DNA of 39,768 nt from Bacteroidota bacterium (GTDB lineage Bacteria > Bacteroidota > Bacteroidia > UBA7662): contig SYHW01000062.1 in the NCBI GenBank assembly GCA_005799065.1, positions 1 to 39,768 of the forward strand. The letters run 5' to 3'. Positions 17,639 to 26,688 of this stretch are shown one piece after another. The notes beneath the pieces are model-generated. The model was not told the origin of the DNA. It saw nothing but the letters and a program-made list of their open reading frames with translations, and searched no databases. Numbering within the stretch: the stretch's first letter is position 1; the number at the start of each line of letters is the position of its first letter. Position numbers and translations under genes: made by a program.

Positions 17639-17681
17639 CGAATAATGAAAAGCGAGTTTTACAGATCCCAAGTGCGCGTCT

Positions 17682-17689
17682 CAAAAGTA
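17682..17689 (-). promoter_or_regulatory. Predicted -7 promoter element for porU
   Basis: Reads TACTTTTG on the minus strand, a full match to TAnnTTTG. It would give a leader of about 50 bases that includes the mini-ORF at 17636. No convincing -33 element is seen. Confidence 0.45.
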
Positions 17690-17760
17690 AGTGTCACAAT
17701 AAACGAAAAAACGGGGGGTTATTGTTTGGTTGGGCTGGCCAACATTTTTTTTCTGAAGTA

Positions 17761-17791
17761 TTGCTAATCTCAAGAAAATAAACAATTTTTG
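17761..17791 (+). promoter_or_regulatory. Possible promoter for the sprF homologue and gldJ
   Basis: TTG at 17761-17763 is followed after 20 bases by AATTTTTG (17784-17791), a near match to the Bacteroidota -33/-7 pair (first base of TAnnTTTG is A). The predicted transcript start is about 17798, only some nine bases before the chosen ATG at 17807. Confidence 0.4.
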
Positions 17792-17806
17792 CCGTTCGAC
17801 TATATT

Positions 17807-18838
17807 ATGCAACTACGTCTCCTGCCATCTCTCTTCCTGTTAGCTTTCATTGTCCCTTTGGGATTGATCGCTCAGGATGTTGCATTTTCTCAATTTTACG
17901 CGAATCCAATCTATCTGAATCCCGCCTTTGCGGGTTCTTCAATTGGCCCTCGGGTGACCATGAATTACCGCAACCAGTGGCCTTCGCTGGCGGGTGATTT
18001 TGTGACCTATTCCGCTTCTTACGATCAATTTGTGCCCTCATTATACGGTGGTGTAGGAATTCAGGTGATGTCAGACCGAATGGGTGCCGGTAGTTTTAAA
18101 TCGACCCATTTGGCATTGGTTTATTCCAATCATTTGAAATTGTCGCGCTCGCTTGCCCTTAAAACAGGTTTTCAGTACCAGTATGCCCAACGCAGTTTGA
18201 ATTGGCAGTCACTCATCTTCCCGGATCAAATTGATGCGCGCACGGGGGTAATCTCAGGCGTAACATCTGAAATTTTGCCCAATCAGGGCTTGTCCAATGC
18301 CAACATGCATGATTTTAGCGCAGGCATGATGATCCATTCTGAAAAGATATTTTTTGGCGGGTCTGTGCATCACCTTACCGAGCCGAATCAGTCGTTAATT
18401 CCCGAAGCGGAGGTCAAATGGCCGAGACGCTATACTGCACATGCTGGATTAAACATTGAATTGCCGAAGACCTCATACCGTTCACCAGCAACGATCATTT
18501 CTCCAAATGTAATTTACATGACCCAAGGTCCCTCGAATCAATTGAATGTTGGCGCCTATGTCAATAAGGGCCCTTTAGTTGGAGGCTTGTGGTTTAGGGC
18601 GGTTCAACAATATCAAACGCGAACAACAACTTCAACGGGTTTGGAGTCGATGATATTCCTACTGGGTCTACAACAGGGTGTTTTTCGTTTTGGCTATAGT
18701 TATGATATGACCTCTTCGGCTTTGAAAGCGGCTGCCTTGGGCTCGCATGAAATTTCGCTGGGGATACAACTCGAACCTTATGATCGTGGAAGAGGACCGA
18801 AGAGGGTTCTCCAAGCCATACCTTGTCCCAAATTTTAA
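17807..18838 (+). CDS. PorP/SprF family type IX secretion system membrane protein
   Basis: An outer-membrane beta-barrel protein of 343 residues. The family is identified by QDVAFSQFYANPIYLNPAFAG just after the signal peptide (its core FSQFYANPIYLNPAFAG is near the mature N-terminus), MNYRNQWPSL, and a tail of alternating barrel strands. SprF is needed for secretion of the gliding adhesin SprB; PorP paralogues are numerous, so which one this is remains open. A TTG start at 17789 is possible, but ATG at 17807 gives a proper signal peptide (MQLRLLPSLFLLAFIVPLGL). gldJ follows after 21 bp. By eye this gene and gldJ are more AT-rich than their neighbours. Confidence 0.88.
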   Translation: MQLRLLPSLFLLAFIVPLGLIAQDVAFSQFYANPIYLNPAFAGSSIGPRVTMNYRNQWPSLAGDFVTYSASYDQFVPSLYGGVGIQVMSDRMGAGSFKSTHLALVYSNHLKLSRSLALKTGFQYQYAQRSLNWQSLIFPDQIDARTGVISGVTSEILPNQGLSNANMHDFSAGMMIHSEKIFFGGSVHHLTEPNQSLIPEAEVKWPRRYTAHAGLNIELPKTSYRSPATIISPNVIYMTQGPSNQLNVGAYVNKGPLVGGLWFRAVQQYQTRTTTSTGLESMIFLLGLQQGVFRFGYSYDMTSSALKAAALGSHEISLGIQLEPYDRGRGPKRVLQAIPCPKF

Positions 18839-18859
18839 AGACGTATTCATTCTAATCCA

Positions 18860-20305
18860 ATGTTAAAAAATTATTTCTCTCTGATTTTAATTACTGTAAC
18901 CTTTATTTCTTGCTCTAAGCAAAGATCCAGTACTACAGGATGGAATTTAAATGATCCTGTTAATGGTGGTTTTGAAGTGGTTGCGCAAGAACAAATTACT
19001 GGCCCTGGTTTGGTTTTAATTGAAGGGGGACGCTTCACAATGGGAATGGCACCTCAGGCAAGTACCCTTGATCACGATCAAAACATGAGAAATGTTTCTG
19101 TTCCATCTTTTTATATGGATCAAACAGAGGTATCGAACCAATCCTATTTGGAGTACCTTTTTTGGGTTTATAGAGTGTTTGAAGAAACCAATCCTGAGAT
19201 TTATGATGCGGCATTGCCCGACACCAATGTTTGGCGGAGCGAAGTCGACTTTAATGAGCAGTATGTGAGTACATATTTACGTCATCCAGCATTTTCAAAC
19301 TATCCAGTGGTCGGTGTGAGCTGGCGTCAGGCGATGGATTTTTGCTCCTGGAGAACCGACCGCGTGAACGAGCAGATTCTTATCGATAATGGTTATATCA
19401 AGCATAGTCCGAAACAGAAGGCAGACGATAATTTCACGACAGATGCATATTTGGCTGGCCTTTATAAGCCAGCTAACAATAAGTTGAGACCCAATTTAGC
19501 GCCCGGTTCGGAAACACGTAATATTCGTTGGGAAGATGGTTTGCTTTTGCCGCCGTACAGACTTCCAAGTGAGATGGAGTGGGAATATGCTGCATTTGGT
19601 CATGTTGGCAATTCTATTGCAGAAAATGTTGTGGAGTATAGAAACTACCCATGGAATGGCAACCAGTTGCGCTTCCCCTATGGTAAGAAGCAAGGGGTAA
19701 TGTTGGCTAATTACCGACGGGATAAGGGTGATTATATGGGCGTAGCGGGTCGACTGAATGATAATGCTGCGCCCGTAGGCCCAGTTAACGCTTACTGGCC
19801 TAATGATTTTGGTCTGTATAACATGGCAGGTAATGTAAATGAATGGGTGGCTGATGAGTTTCGATCTGTAATTTCAGAAGAAAGTGATGAGTTCAATGGT
19901 GCTTATGGTCACGCATTATTATTGACCAAGAGAGATGTCGAAACGCGTCAATTTTCTAAAGACAGTACTGGACGACTCATCAAAGAACGTGATCCTAAGC
20001 GATATACGATTCCTGGTCCGTTGGACCTGATTTCAGAGGATGACGGAGCTGGAGTTGAAACTGTGGTTAGTGAGGGTGAAGTTGCTGTGACTGAAGGTTC
20101 TGATGAGTTTGGTGGTAATACGGAGAACATTGATGCGGACCGCAGCAGTATGTTGAATGCTCGTCGCCGTGTATACAAAGGTGGATCATGGAAAGATATG
20201 CCGCATTGGTTAAATCCATCTACGCGGCGCTACCTCGATGAGGATATGAGCCGCAGCGATATTGGTTTCCGTTGCGCCATGACCCGTATGGGTGCCCCTC
20301 GCTAA
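18860..20305 (+). CDS. gldJ: Gliding motility lipoprotein GldJ
   Basis: A 481-residue lipoprotein with a lipobox ending at C18 (TFISC) and a formylglycine-generating-enzyme/SUMF1 fold. The family is read from GPGLVLIEGGRFTMG, FYMDQTEVSNQSYLEYL, YPVVGVSWRQAMDFCSWRTDRVNE, YRLPSEMEWEYAA, NDFGLYNMAGNVNEWVAD and the final RVYKGGSWKD through DIGFRCAM. The early TGWNLNDP segment and the long acidic insertion (about residues 340-430) distinguish GldJ from GldK. GldJ stabilises GldK and is required for gliding and T9SS function in Flavobacterium. It is shorter than the F. johnsoniae protein (about 560 residues). It is co-directional with the sprF homologue and ends at a hairpin terminator. Confidence 0.92.
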   Translation: MLKNYFSLILITVTFISCSKQRSSTTGWNLNDPVNGGFEVVAQEQITGPGLVLIEGGRFTMGMAPQASTLDHDQNMRNVSVPSFYMDQTEVSNQSYLEYLFWVYRVFEETNPEIYDAALPDTNVWRSEVDFNEQYVSTYLRHPAFSNYPVVGVSWRQAMDFCSWRTDRVNEQILIDNGYIKHSPKQKADDNFTTDAYLAGLYKPANNKLRPNLAPGSETRNIRWEDGLLLPPYRLPSEMEWEYAAFGHVGNSIAENVVEYRNYPWNGNQLRFPYGKKQGVMLANYRRDKGDYMGVAGRLNDNAAPVGPVNAYWPNDFGLYNMAGNVNEWVADEFRSVISEESDEFNGAYGHALLLTKRDVETRQFSKDSTGRLIKERDPKRYTIPGPLDLISEDDGAGVETVVSEGEVAVTEGSDEFGGNTENIDADRSSMLNARRRVYKGGSWKDMPHWLNPSTRRYLDEDMSRSDIGFRCAMTRMGAPR

Positions 20306-20323
20306 ATTTGCTCGATTGCTTTA

Positions 20324-20360
20324 ATGAAAAAGGCTGGCTCATTGAGTTAGCCTTTTTCAT
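20324..20360. terminator. Bidirectional intrinsic terminator between gldJ and the carrier-protein gene
   Basis: ATGAAAAAGGCT (20324-20335) pairs perfectly with AGCCTTTTTCAT (20349-20360) around a 13-base loop. The A-run and T-run on either side make it work for gldJ on the plus strand and for the convergent minus-strand gene. Confidence 0.85.
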
Positions 20361-20361
20361 T

Positions 20362-20439
20362 TTGTTGGGTTCCAGCTTGGTTTGTTTTTGTTGGGTTCCA
20401 GCTTGGTTTGTTTTTGTTGGGTTCCAGCTTGGTTTGTTT
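20362..20439. repeat. Three 26-bp tandem repeats downstream of gldJ
   Basis: Identical units at 20362-20387, 20388-20413 and 20414-20439, each with core GGGTTCCAGCTTGG followed by a T/G-rich tail. The array starts one base after the terminator hairpin and ends 27 bases before the stop of the carrier-protein gene. Confidence 0.95.
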
Positions 20440-20466
20440 TTGTTGTCGCCGGTCTGCAGTGACAAA

Positions 20467-20967
20467 TTACTGATAACGCAGCAGCAGTTGGTTTTTTTCA
20501 ACCGATGTTCCTTCTTGGGCAGAAATGTCGGCCACTACCCCGTTATGTGCTGCTTTTAGTACATTTTCCATTTTCATGGACTCCAGGATCAGCAATGGGT
20601 CGCCTTTGGTCACCTGATTTCCCACTTTCACCAAAATCTTGAGAACCATGCCGGGCATGGGGGATTTTAAATCTTGTTTTTGGGAATTCGCTCCAGCAGA
20701 ATGGCCCATTTTGTTCAAAAGGCGATCGCGCTCGGTGGTTAATTGGAGGGATATGGGTAGGCCATCGACCGAAACAACCAATGATCCGTTTTCTGACTTA
20801 TGGATGCGCGTGGCGTAATTTTTGCCTTGTATGCGCACATAAACAGCACCATCGCAACGGATGAGTTCATATTGAACCTCTCGGCCTGGTTTCCGCCAAC
20901 CATCAACGGAACGTTCCAATGTGAGGGTGGGTTTGTCTGGAAGGTCGTTAAATTGAACTTCGATCAT
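20467..20967 (-). CDS. Biotin carboxyl carrier protein (biotin/lipoyl-attachment domain)
   Basis: A 166-residue protein whose C-terminal third is a biotinyl domain: SPMPGMVLKILVKVGNQV, then LILESMKMEN with the biotin-accepting lysine K132. The N-terminal 80 residues resemble the subunit-contact region of acyl-CoA carboxylase carrier proteins. The Bacteroidota pattern of separate carrier, biotin carboxylase and carboxyltransferase subunits (propionyl-CoA or acetyl-CoA carboxylase) fits, but the partner genes are not in the window, so the substrate is open. A lipoyl carrier is excluded by the MKM motif. It is divergent from rimP and convergent with gldJ. Confidence 0.88.
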   Translation of the reverse strand: MIEVQFNDLPDKPTLTLERSVDGWRKPGREVQYELIRCDGAVYVRIQGKNYATRIHKSENGSLVVSVDGLPISLQLTTERDRLLNKMGHSAGANSQKQDLKSPMPGMVLKILVKVGNQVTKGDPLLILESMKMENVLKAAHNGVVADISAQEGTSVEKNQLLLRYQ

Positions 20968-21022
20968 AAATGATTGCCTGTATTAAACGGGTTGCCTGCC
21001 ATAAAAGTGAAAGGCACAATTG

Positions 21023-21030
21023 CAAATATA
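21023..21030 (-). promoter_or_regulatory. Predicted -7 element for the carrier-protein gene
   Basis: Reads TATATTTG on the minus strand, a full consensus match, about 55 bases before the ATG at 20967. It lies 43 bp from the identical TATATTTG serving rimP on the plus strand. Confidence 0.5.
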
Positions 21031-21032
21031 GC

Positions 21033-21048
21033 CCACAGTTCAATGTGG
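21033..21048. promoter_or_regulatory. Small palindrome between the two divergent promoters
   Basis: CCACA (21033-21037) and TGTGG (21044-21048) are inverted around GTTCAA. It lies between the two TATATTTG elements and could be an operator, or chance. Confidence 0.25.
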
Positions 21049-21065
21049 TTTTGCATTTATTTTCC

Positions 21066-21073
21066 TATATTTG
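21066..21073 (+). promoter_or_regulatory. Predicted -7 promoter element for rimP-nusA-infB
   Basis: TATATTTG matches TAnnTTTG exactly. The predicted start of transcription near 21078 leaves a leader of about 38 bases, mostly taken up by the hairpin at 21087-21106. A TTTG at 21050 is too close to be a standard -33 element. Confidence 0.5.
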
Positions 21074-21086
21074 CGGCAGTTTTGAT

Positions 21087-21114
21087 AGGGGGGCTTCGGT
21101 CCCCCTTCTTTTTC
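21087..21114 (+). terminator. Terminator-like hairpin in the rimP leader
   Basis: AGGGGG (21087-21092) pairs with CCCCCT (21101-21106), extended by a G-T pair, around the stable loop CTTCGG. It is followed by TCTTTTTC and the rimP ATG at 21116. A strong stem plus T-rich tail has the form of an intrinsic terminator or attenuator. It would be transcribed before rimP and leaves no room for a ribosome binding site. Confidence 0.7.
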
Positions 21115-21115
21115 G

Positions 21116-21607
21116 ATGTCTATGAACCACCATCAATTAACGGAATTCATCACTGCTTTTTTAACCGACCGTTTGGTAGGTGCCTCGCACTTCCTGGTGG
21201 GGGTGAAGGTGGCAGCCGATTTGCGGCGGGTAACGGTTCTGCTTGATGGAGATGAGGGCGTGGATGTTGATTTTTGCGCAAAAATAAGCCGAGAAATTGG
21301 CGAACAGTTGGAGTTGATGGAGGAGGTGCCGGCTTATGTGCTCGAAGTGAGCTCGGCGGGTGCAGACGCTCCCATGAAAATCATGCGTCAATTCCCCAAA
21401 CATATAGGACGACAGTTGCACGTACGTTTTAAATCGGGTTTAGAAGACGTTAAGGGCGAGCTGCTGTCGGTGCAGGAAGATGAGCTAACCCTTCGCGCGA
21501 TCACAGCCGGAGCCAAAAAGAATAAAACCAAAGCGCCTGATAGCGAACCATCCATAACCATACCCTTTAATGAGATTGAATATGCACGTGTTATCATCCA
21601 GATGTAA
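21116..21607 (+). CDS. rimP: Ribosome maturation factor RimP
   Basis: A 163-residue cytoplasmic protein needed for 30S subunit maturation. It shows the RimP N-terminal alpha/beta domain (VTVLLDGDEGVDVDFCAKIS), the conserved YVLEVSSAGADAPM junction (family form LEVSSPGLDRPL, here with A for P), and a C-terminal SH3-like domain with IPFNEIEYARV. It starts the rimP-nusA-infB operon seen in many bacteria; nusA follows after 11 bp. ATGs at 21116 and 21122 are both possible. Confidence 0.93.
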   Translation: MSMNHHQLTEFITAFLTDRLVGASHFLVGVKVAADLRRVTVLLDGDEGVDVDFCAKISREIGEQLELMEEVPAYVLEVSSAGADAPMKIMRQFPKHIGRQLHVRFKSGLEDVKGELLSVQEDELTLRAITAGAKKNKTKAPDSEPSITIPFNEIEYARVIIQM

Positions 21608-21618
21608 TTCATAAAACC

Positions 21619-22857
21619 ATGATGAATATCAATTTAACCAGTTCATTTAGCGAATTCAAAGAGCTAAAAAATATTGACAGAGCCACTATGATGCGGGTTA
21701 TGGACGACGTTTTTCGTACCATGGTGAAGCGGAAATATGGTACTGATGAAAATTTTGACATCATCCTCAACGTGGAGAAAGGCGACTTAGAAATTTGGCG
21801 GAACCGAGAGGTAGTGGAGGACGATTCAGAAGAAGTGGGTGAATTCGACAAAATTTCACTTTCCGAGGCCCGCCGCATAGAGCCCGATTTTGAAGTGGGG
21901 GAGGAAGTTTCGGAGGAGATCAAGCTGGTTGATTTTGGACGTAGAGCCGTTTTGGCCGCACGACAAATTTTGGCACAGCGCCTTCAGGAATTTGAGCGCG
22001 ATAAGCTTGTTGCGCGCTATCAAGACCGAGTGGGTGAAATCATCACGGGCGAAGTATACCAGATTTGGAAGCGGGAAATTATGGTGCTCGATGACGAGGG
22101 CAATGAGCTGATTTTGCCCAAGTCGGAACAGATTCCGGGAGACTTCTACAACAAAGGGGAAACCATCCGTGCTGTGATCCTAAAGGTGGAGGCATTGGGC
22201 GGGCAACCCCGCATCATCATTTCCCGAACCGACGCCAGCTTTTTGACGCGGCTCATGGAACTGGAAGTGCCCGAAATCTTCGATGGGCTTATCACCATTC
22301 GCAACATAGTTCGGGAGCCCGGTGAACGGGCAAAAGTGGCCGTTGAAAGCTACGACGACCGTGTAGACCCTGTTGGCGCTTGCGTAGGCATGAAAGGATC
22401 CCGTATTCATAGCATCGTTCGCGAGTTGCGCAACGAGAGCATCGACATCATTAACTACACCAATAACCTCCAACTCTATATTCAGCGATCGCTTAGTCCA
22501 GCCAAAATAACCTATATGGAGTTGTTGGCGGATCAAAAGAAGGCGAAGGTGTTTTTGAAGCCTGATCAAGTGGCACTGGCCATTGGAAAGTCAGGTCACA
22601 ACATCCGCTTAGCCGGAAAACTCACTGGATTTGAAATTGATGTGTTCCGCGACGAAGCTGAAGAGCAGGATGATGTGAATTTAGATGAGTTTGCGGATGA
22701 AATAGAGGGCTGGGTATTGGATGAATTGAAGGCCATCGGTCTCGATACCGCCCGCGCAGTGATGGCGCTGGATCCCCAGGATTTGGTGCGCCGAACCGAC
22801 CTTGAAGAAGAAACAATTAACCATGTACTGGCAGTTTTGAAAGCGGAATTTGAATAG
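21619..22857 (+). CDS. nusA: Transcription termination/antitermination factor NusA
   Basis: A 412-residue RNA-polymerase-binding factor controlling pausing and termination. In order: N-terminal polymerase-binding domain (to about 130), S1 domain (about 135-200, with GEIITGEVYQIWKREIMV), KH1 (DPVGACVGMKGSRIHSIVREL) and KH2 (VALAIGKSGHNIRLAGKLTG), then an acidic C-terminal helical segment. It lacks the two long acidic repeats of E. coli NusA (495 residues), as is usual in this phylum. It sits between rimP and infB, so a product that acts on termination is downstream of the rimP leader hairpin and could regulate its own operon. Confidence 0.96.
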   Translation: MMNINLTSSFSEFKELKNIDRATMMRVMDDVFRTMVKRKYGTDENFDIILNVEKGDLEIWRNREVVEDDSEEVGEFDKISLSEARRIEPDFEVGEEVSEEIKLVDFGRRAVLAARQILAQRLQEFERDKLVARYQDRVGEIITGEVYQIWKREIMVLDDEGNELILPKSEQIPGDFYNKGETIRAVILKVEALGGQPRIIISRTDASFLTRLMELEVPEIFDGLITIRNIVREPGERAKVAVESYDDRVDPVGACVGMKGSRIHSIVRELRNESIDIINYTNNLQLYIQRSLSPAKITYMELLADQKKAKVFLKPDQVALAIGKSGHNIRLAGKLTGFEIDVFRDEAEEQDDVNLDEFADEIEGWVLDELKAIGLDTARAVMALDPQDLVRRTDLEEETINHVLAVLKAEFE

Positions 22858-22909
22858 GTCACCTAGCTGAAGCAATAATAAAACAGTACATCCACCCCAA
22901 ACCAACCGA

Positions 22910-25900
22910 ATGTCAGAAGGAACCATCCGAATAAAAAAGGCAGCCACCGAGTGTAACATCAGCGTTTCGCACGTGGTGGAACACCTGTCAAAAGCCGGCT
23001 ACACGGTTGAGGCGAATCCCAACGCCAAAATCACGGAAGAGATGTATCAGCGTCTGCTGAAGGATTTTGGTCAGGATATCAAAGTGAAGGAGCAGGCTGC
23101 TTCATTGAATATGGGTCGACCTGCGCGTGAAGAGGCGCCAGCGCCTAAAGCAGAATTTGTTCCCACGGCACCGGCTGTGCCAGAGCCTCAAGAGGTTTTG
23201 GTGAAAGGACTTTCTACCGCTCCTGCCCGATCCGCCCGTTTAACCGCCGACAAGCCAGAATTGAAAGTGGTGGGCAAGATTGCCATGGATGAGAAAGGGC
23301 GACCACTTGTGGAGGGTAAGGCGAAGGCCAAGGATACCAAAACTACAGATGAGGGTCGGGCTGAAAGCGGTGCTGCTTTGATAGCGACAGAAAGCGAAAG
23401 CTCATCGGAAGTTTCTGCAGTTGACACCACTGCTTCAGCCGCGTCTAAATCAGAGCATTCTGAATCGACTGCTTCGAAGAATGTGGAGGAGAAAGGGGAT
23501 GGGTCAATCAGCTCAACTGAGGCTGCGCGAATGTCGAAGGGAGCGGTCTCAAACAAGCCCAAGTCTGCCGATGTTGAATTAACCGCATCTGCCAGCGATT
23601 CAGGCTCTGAAACTTCAGGTGATAGGGTACATACGGCCGGTGATGCGGCACAAACGGCAGGTTTTACGGCACAAACTTCAGGTGATAGGGCACAAACGGC
23701 AGGTGATAGGGCACAAACGGCCGGTGATAGGGCACAAACGGCAGCTTCTGATACGGCTCATAAAGCGTCTTTGTCTGCTTCAGCAGACGCACCGGAAGGT
23801 GATGAGGATGTGATCAGGGCTAAGGCCGATAAATTACAGGGAACGCGGGTGTTGGGAAGCATCGACCTGAAACAGTTCGAGAAGAAAAAGCCGGTGGCGA
23901 GTTCGGTCGAAACCAATCCCACCAAAAGAAAGCGTTTGCGTACTGATCCCACCCCGCCCGCTCGTCCTGCGGGTCCGGGTACGCCACCCAACAGGCCGAA
24001 CAGCGGCCCAGGTGCTGGACAGGGCGACCGCAGACCTGGCGTTGGTGGTCGACCAGGAGGGCCGCCGCCACGTCCTGCAGGTGGAAGTCGGAAACGACCC
24101 GCCATGCCGGCGCGTCCGGAACATTCTGAAAAGGACATACAGGATCAGATCAAGGCCACCATGGCCCGACTTCAAGGTGGTGGAAAGGGCGGTGCTAAGG
24201 CCCGAATGAAAAGAAAGGGCCGTGGAGATGGCGGTGCCGACGAAGTGCTGGCCGACGGCGAGAAAATGAAGCTACAGGTAACTGAATTCCTCACCACGGG
24301 CGATTTGGCTCAGTTGATGGATGTTTCTGTTGCCGAGATTATCCAAAATTGCTTTATGTTGGGCTTGGTGGTGACGATCAACCAGCGCCTCGATGCGGAA
24401 ACGATTGCGGTAGTGGCCGACGAATTTGGCTATGAAGCGGAGTTTATTTCGGCCGACGCGGGTGAACCCGAGTTGATTGATGAGGATGATCCAGACCGGA
24501 TGACCGATCGTCCACCGATTGTAACTATCATGGGTCACGTCGACCATGGTAAAACTTCATTGCTCGACTACATCCGCAAAGAAAATGTGATTGCGGGTGA
24601 GGCCGGCGGCATTACCCAGCACATCGGTGCTTATGCTGTTCAGCTCGCTGATGGTCGGCACATCACGTTCCTCGATACGCCAGGTCACGAAGCCTTTACA
24701 GCCATGCGTGCCCGCGGTGCCAAGGTAACTGATATCGTTGTGGTGGTGATCGCGGCAGATGACCAGGTCATGCCCCAAACCAAAGAGGCCATCAGCCACG
24801 CACAGGCCGCTGGCGTGCCCATTATTTTTGCCTTCAACAAAATGGATAAACCTGCCGCCGATGCTGAGCGTATCAAGGAGCAGCTTTCTCAGCTGAATAT
24901 TTTGGTTGAGTCGTGGGGTGGTAAGTACCAAGATCAGGAGATTTCAGCGAAGAAGGGGACGAACGTCGATTTATTGCTCGAGAAAATCCTTCTTGAAGCC
25001 GAGATTCTTGAGTTGAAAGCAGATTCTGAGAAAAGGGCGGCGGGCACAGTGATTGAGGCTAGCCTCGATAAGGGCAGGGGTGTCGTGACCACGGTATTGG
25101 TGCAAGGTGGAACCCTGAGTGTGGGTGATCCCATCTTAGCGGGAGCTAATTTTGGCAAGGTGAAGGCCATGCTCAACGAACGGGGACAACGGATTCGGGA
25201 GGCTGGGCCATCAACGCCTGTTCAGCTTCTTGGTTTCAACACGGCCCCTACAGCGGGTGATATCCTCATCGTGCCTGAATCGGAGGCGGTTGCGCGCGAT
25301 ATCAGCAGCAAGCGCCAACAATTGCTGCGCGAGCAGGGCATTCGTACACGTAAACACATTACCCTTGATGAAATTGGCCGCCGTTTGGCCATTGGCAATT
25401 TCAAGGAGTTGAAATTGGTGGTGAAGGGCGACGTGGATGGATCGGTTGAGGCCCTGAGCGATTCGCTCATGAAGCTGAGTACGGAGCAGATTATGGTGAC
25501 CGTGATCCACAAAGGTGTGGGGCAGATTACAGAGTCGGATGTTATGCTGGCCTCTGCTTCGGATGCGATCATTGTTGGCTTCCAGGTACGTCCGTTGGCG
25601 TCTGTGCGTAAGCTGGCTGAGCAAGAGCAGATCGATGTGCGGACCTATTCGGTGATTTATGATGCCATCGAGGAGATTAAATCAGCTATGGAAGGCATGT
25701 TGGCACCCACCTTTGAGGAAAAAGTGTTGGGCACAGTGGAAATCCGCGAAGTATTCAAGATTACCCGTGTAGGGAATATTGCGGGTTGTATGGTTTTGGA
25801 GGGCAAGGTCACCCGCAACTCAAAGATTCGTTTGCTGCGCGAGGGGGTTATCGTACATACGGGCGAACTGGCCTCTCTCCGTCGCTTTAAAGACGACGTG

Positions 25901-26014
25901 AAGGAGGTGAACCATGGCTACGAATGTGGATTAAATCTCACGGGCTACCAAGACATTCGCGTGGGCGATATCATTGAGGCCTTCGAGCGGGTCGAAGTGA
26001 AGGCCCGTTTGTAG
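22910..26014 (+). CDS. infB: Translation initiation factor IF-2
   Basis: A 1034-residue GTPase that places initiator tRNA on the ribosome. Residues about 5-55 form the N-terminal IF2 domain. Residues about 60-440 are a low-complexity linker rich in Ala, Ser, Glu and, later, Pro/Gly/Arg, containing six seven-residue repeats of GDRAQTA type (about 237-278). A second IF2 N-like segment precedes the G domain: GHVDHGKT (about 542-549), [20 protein letters not shown] and SAK are all intact, followed by beta-barrel domains and C1/C2. Length is within the Bacteroidota range, which is long. pnuC follows one base after its stop. Confidence 0.97.
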   Translation: MSEGTIRIKKAATECNISVSHVVEHLSKAGYTVEANPNAKITEEMYQRLLKDFGQDIKVKEQAASLNMGRPAREEAPAPKAEFVPTAPAVPEPQEVLVKGLSTAPARSARLTADKPELKVVGKIAMDEKGRPLVEGKAKAKDTKTTDEGRAESGAALIATESESSSEVSAVDTTASAASKSEHSESTASKNVEEKGDGSISSTEAARMSKGAVSNKPKSADVELTASASDSGSETSGDRVHTAGDAAQTAGFTAQTSGDRAQTAGDRAQTAGDRAQTAASDTAHKASLSASADAPEGDEDVIRAKADKLQGTRVLGSIDLKQFEKKKPVASSVETNPTKRKRLRTDPTPPARPAGPGTPPNRPNSGPGAGQGDRRPGVGGRPGGPPPRPAGGSRKRPAMPARPEHSEKDIQDQIKATMARLQGGGKGGAKARMKRKGRGDGGADEVLADGEKMKLQVTEFLTTGDLAQLMDVSVAEIIQNCFMLGLVVTINQRLDAETIAVVADEFGYEAEFISADAGEPELIDEDDPDRMTDRPPIVTIMGHVDHGKTSLLDYIRKENVIAGEAGGITQHIGAYAVQLADGRHITFLDTPGHEAFTAMRARGAKVTDIVVVVIAADDQVMPQTKEAISHAQAAGVPIIFAFNKMDKPAADAERIKEQLSQLNILVESWGGKYQDQEISAKKGTNVDLLLEKILLEAEILELKADSEKRAAGTVIEASLDKGRGVVTTVLVQGGTLSVGDPILAGANFGKVKAMLNERGQRIREAGPSTPVQLLGFNTAPTAGDILIVPESEAVARDISSKRQQLLREQGIRTRKHITLDEIGRRLAIGNFKELKLVVKGDVDGSVEALSDSLMKLSTEQIMVTVIHKGVGQITESDVMLASASDAIIVGFQVRPLASVRKLAEQEQIDVRTYSVIYDAIEEIKSAMEGMLAPTFEEKVLGTVEIREVFKITRVGNIAGCMVLEGKVTRNSKIRLLREGVIVHTGELASLRRFKDDVKEVNHGYECGLNLTGYQDIRVGDIIEAFERVEVKARL
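23618..23743. repeat. Six in-frame 21-bp tandem repeats inside infB
   Basis: Units begin at 23618, 23639, 23660, 23681, 23702 and 23723. The last three are nearly identical, sharing GATAGGGCACAAACGGC; the first three have diverged. They encode seven-residue repeats such as GDRAQTA in the disordered IF-2 linker, so copy-number change would keep the frame. Confidence 0.95.
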
Positions 26015-26015
26015 T

Positions 26016-26618
26016 GTGCTTGGGGTGGATGTTGAACAGGGCATAGAACTATTGGCCACCCTAACGGGATTAGTCAGCGTTTGGCTGGCTCGACGTGCTC
26101 ATGTGGGGCTCTTCCCGATTGGATTGGTGAGCACGGTCCTCTTGGTGGGGATCAGCTATCGGCAGGCGCTATACGCGCACGCAGGCATTAACTTCTGGTA
26201 TAGTATGATGGGGCTTTATGGATGGTGGCGCTGGTCGACTACCCGCAGCGAGGGTCGAATTGGTCGGGCTACTGCAAAGGCTTGGTGGGTTGCCGTGATT
26301 TTGATGTTGGCCGCTTGGCTGGTGTTTACCTATGTCCCCGTTTTTTTGGGACTCAACCCTTTGAAATTTCTGGATGTGATGAGTTCATCGATTGCCGTGG
26401 GCGCTATGTACCTCATGTCGGCGCGACATACGGAGCATTGGCTGCTGTGGATTCTGGCCAATGCGCTGTTTACGTATTTATTTTTTGCCGCTGGGCACCC
26501 ACTCATTGCGGTTCAATACTTGGTATTCATCCTGCTGGCGATTTGGGGCTGGCGGAGCTGGTTGCTCAAGGAGGAGGCCTGCGAGGATCTGGAAAATAGC
26601 CCCGAGATAGCCAAATAG
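26016..26618 (+). CDS. pnuC: Nicotinamide riboside transporter PnuC
   Basis: A 200-residue membrane protein with about seven helices. The PnuC family is shown by LVSVWLARRAHVGLFPIGLVS near the N-terminus, the FWYSMMGLYGWWRW motif (conserved WxxYGWWxW pattern) and the late helix LWILANALFTYLFFAAGHPL. It would import nicotinamide riboside for NAD synthesis. The only start giving full length is GTG at 26016, one base after the infB stop, implying translational coupling; GTG at 26025 is an alternative. The last residues (ENSPEIAK) are encoded by the first copy of a direct repeat, so the C-terminus may have been altered. Confidence 0.9.
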   Translation: MLGVDVEQGIELLATLTGLVSVWLARRAHVGLFPIGLVSTVLLVGISYRQALYAHAGINFWYSMMGLYGWWRWSTTRSEGRIGRATAKAWWVAVILMLAAWLVFTYVPVFLGLNPLKFLDVMSSSIAVGAMYLMSARHTEHWLLWILANALFTYLFFAAGHPLIAVQYLVFILLAIWGWRSWLLKEEACEDLENSPEIAK

Positions 26619-26671
26619 GGCCTAAACTGCCGAAAATAGCCCCGAGATAACCAGAATATAGCCTCGAATTA
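26592..26671. repeat. Direct repeats across the pnuC stop codon
   Basis: GAAAATAGCCCCGAGATA occurs at 26592-26609 (coding, end of pnuC) and exactly again at 26632-26649; a decayed third copy lies at 26654-26671. They fill the convergent gap between pnuC and dnaN. Confidence 0.85.
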
Positions 26672-26688
26672 ATCCGAAAATGGTTCGA

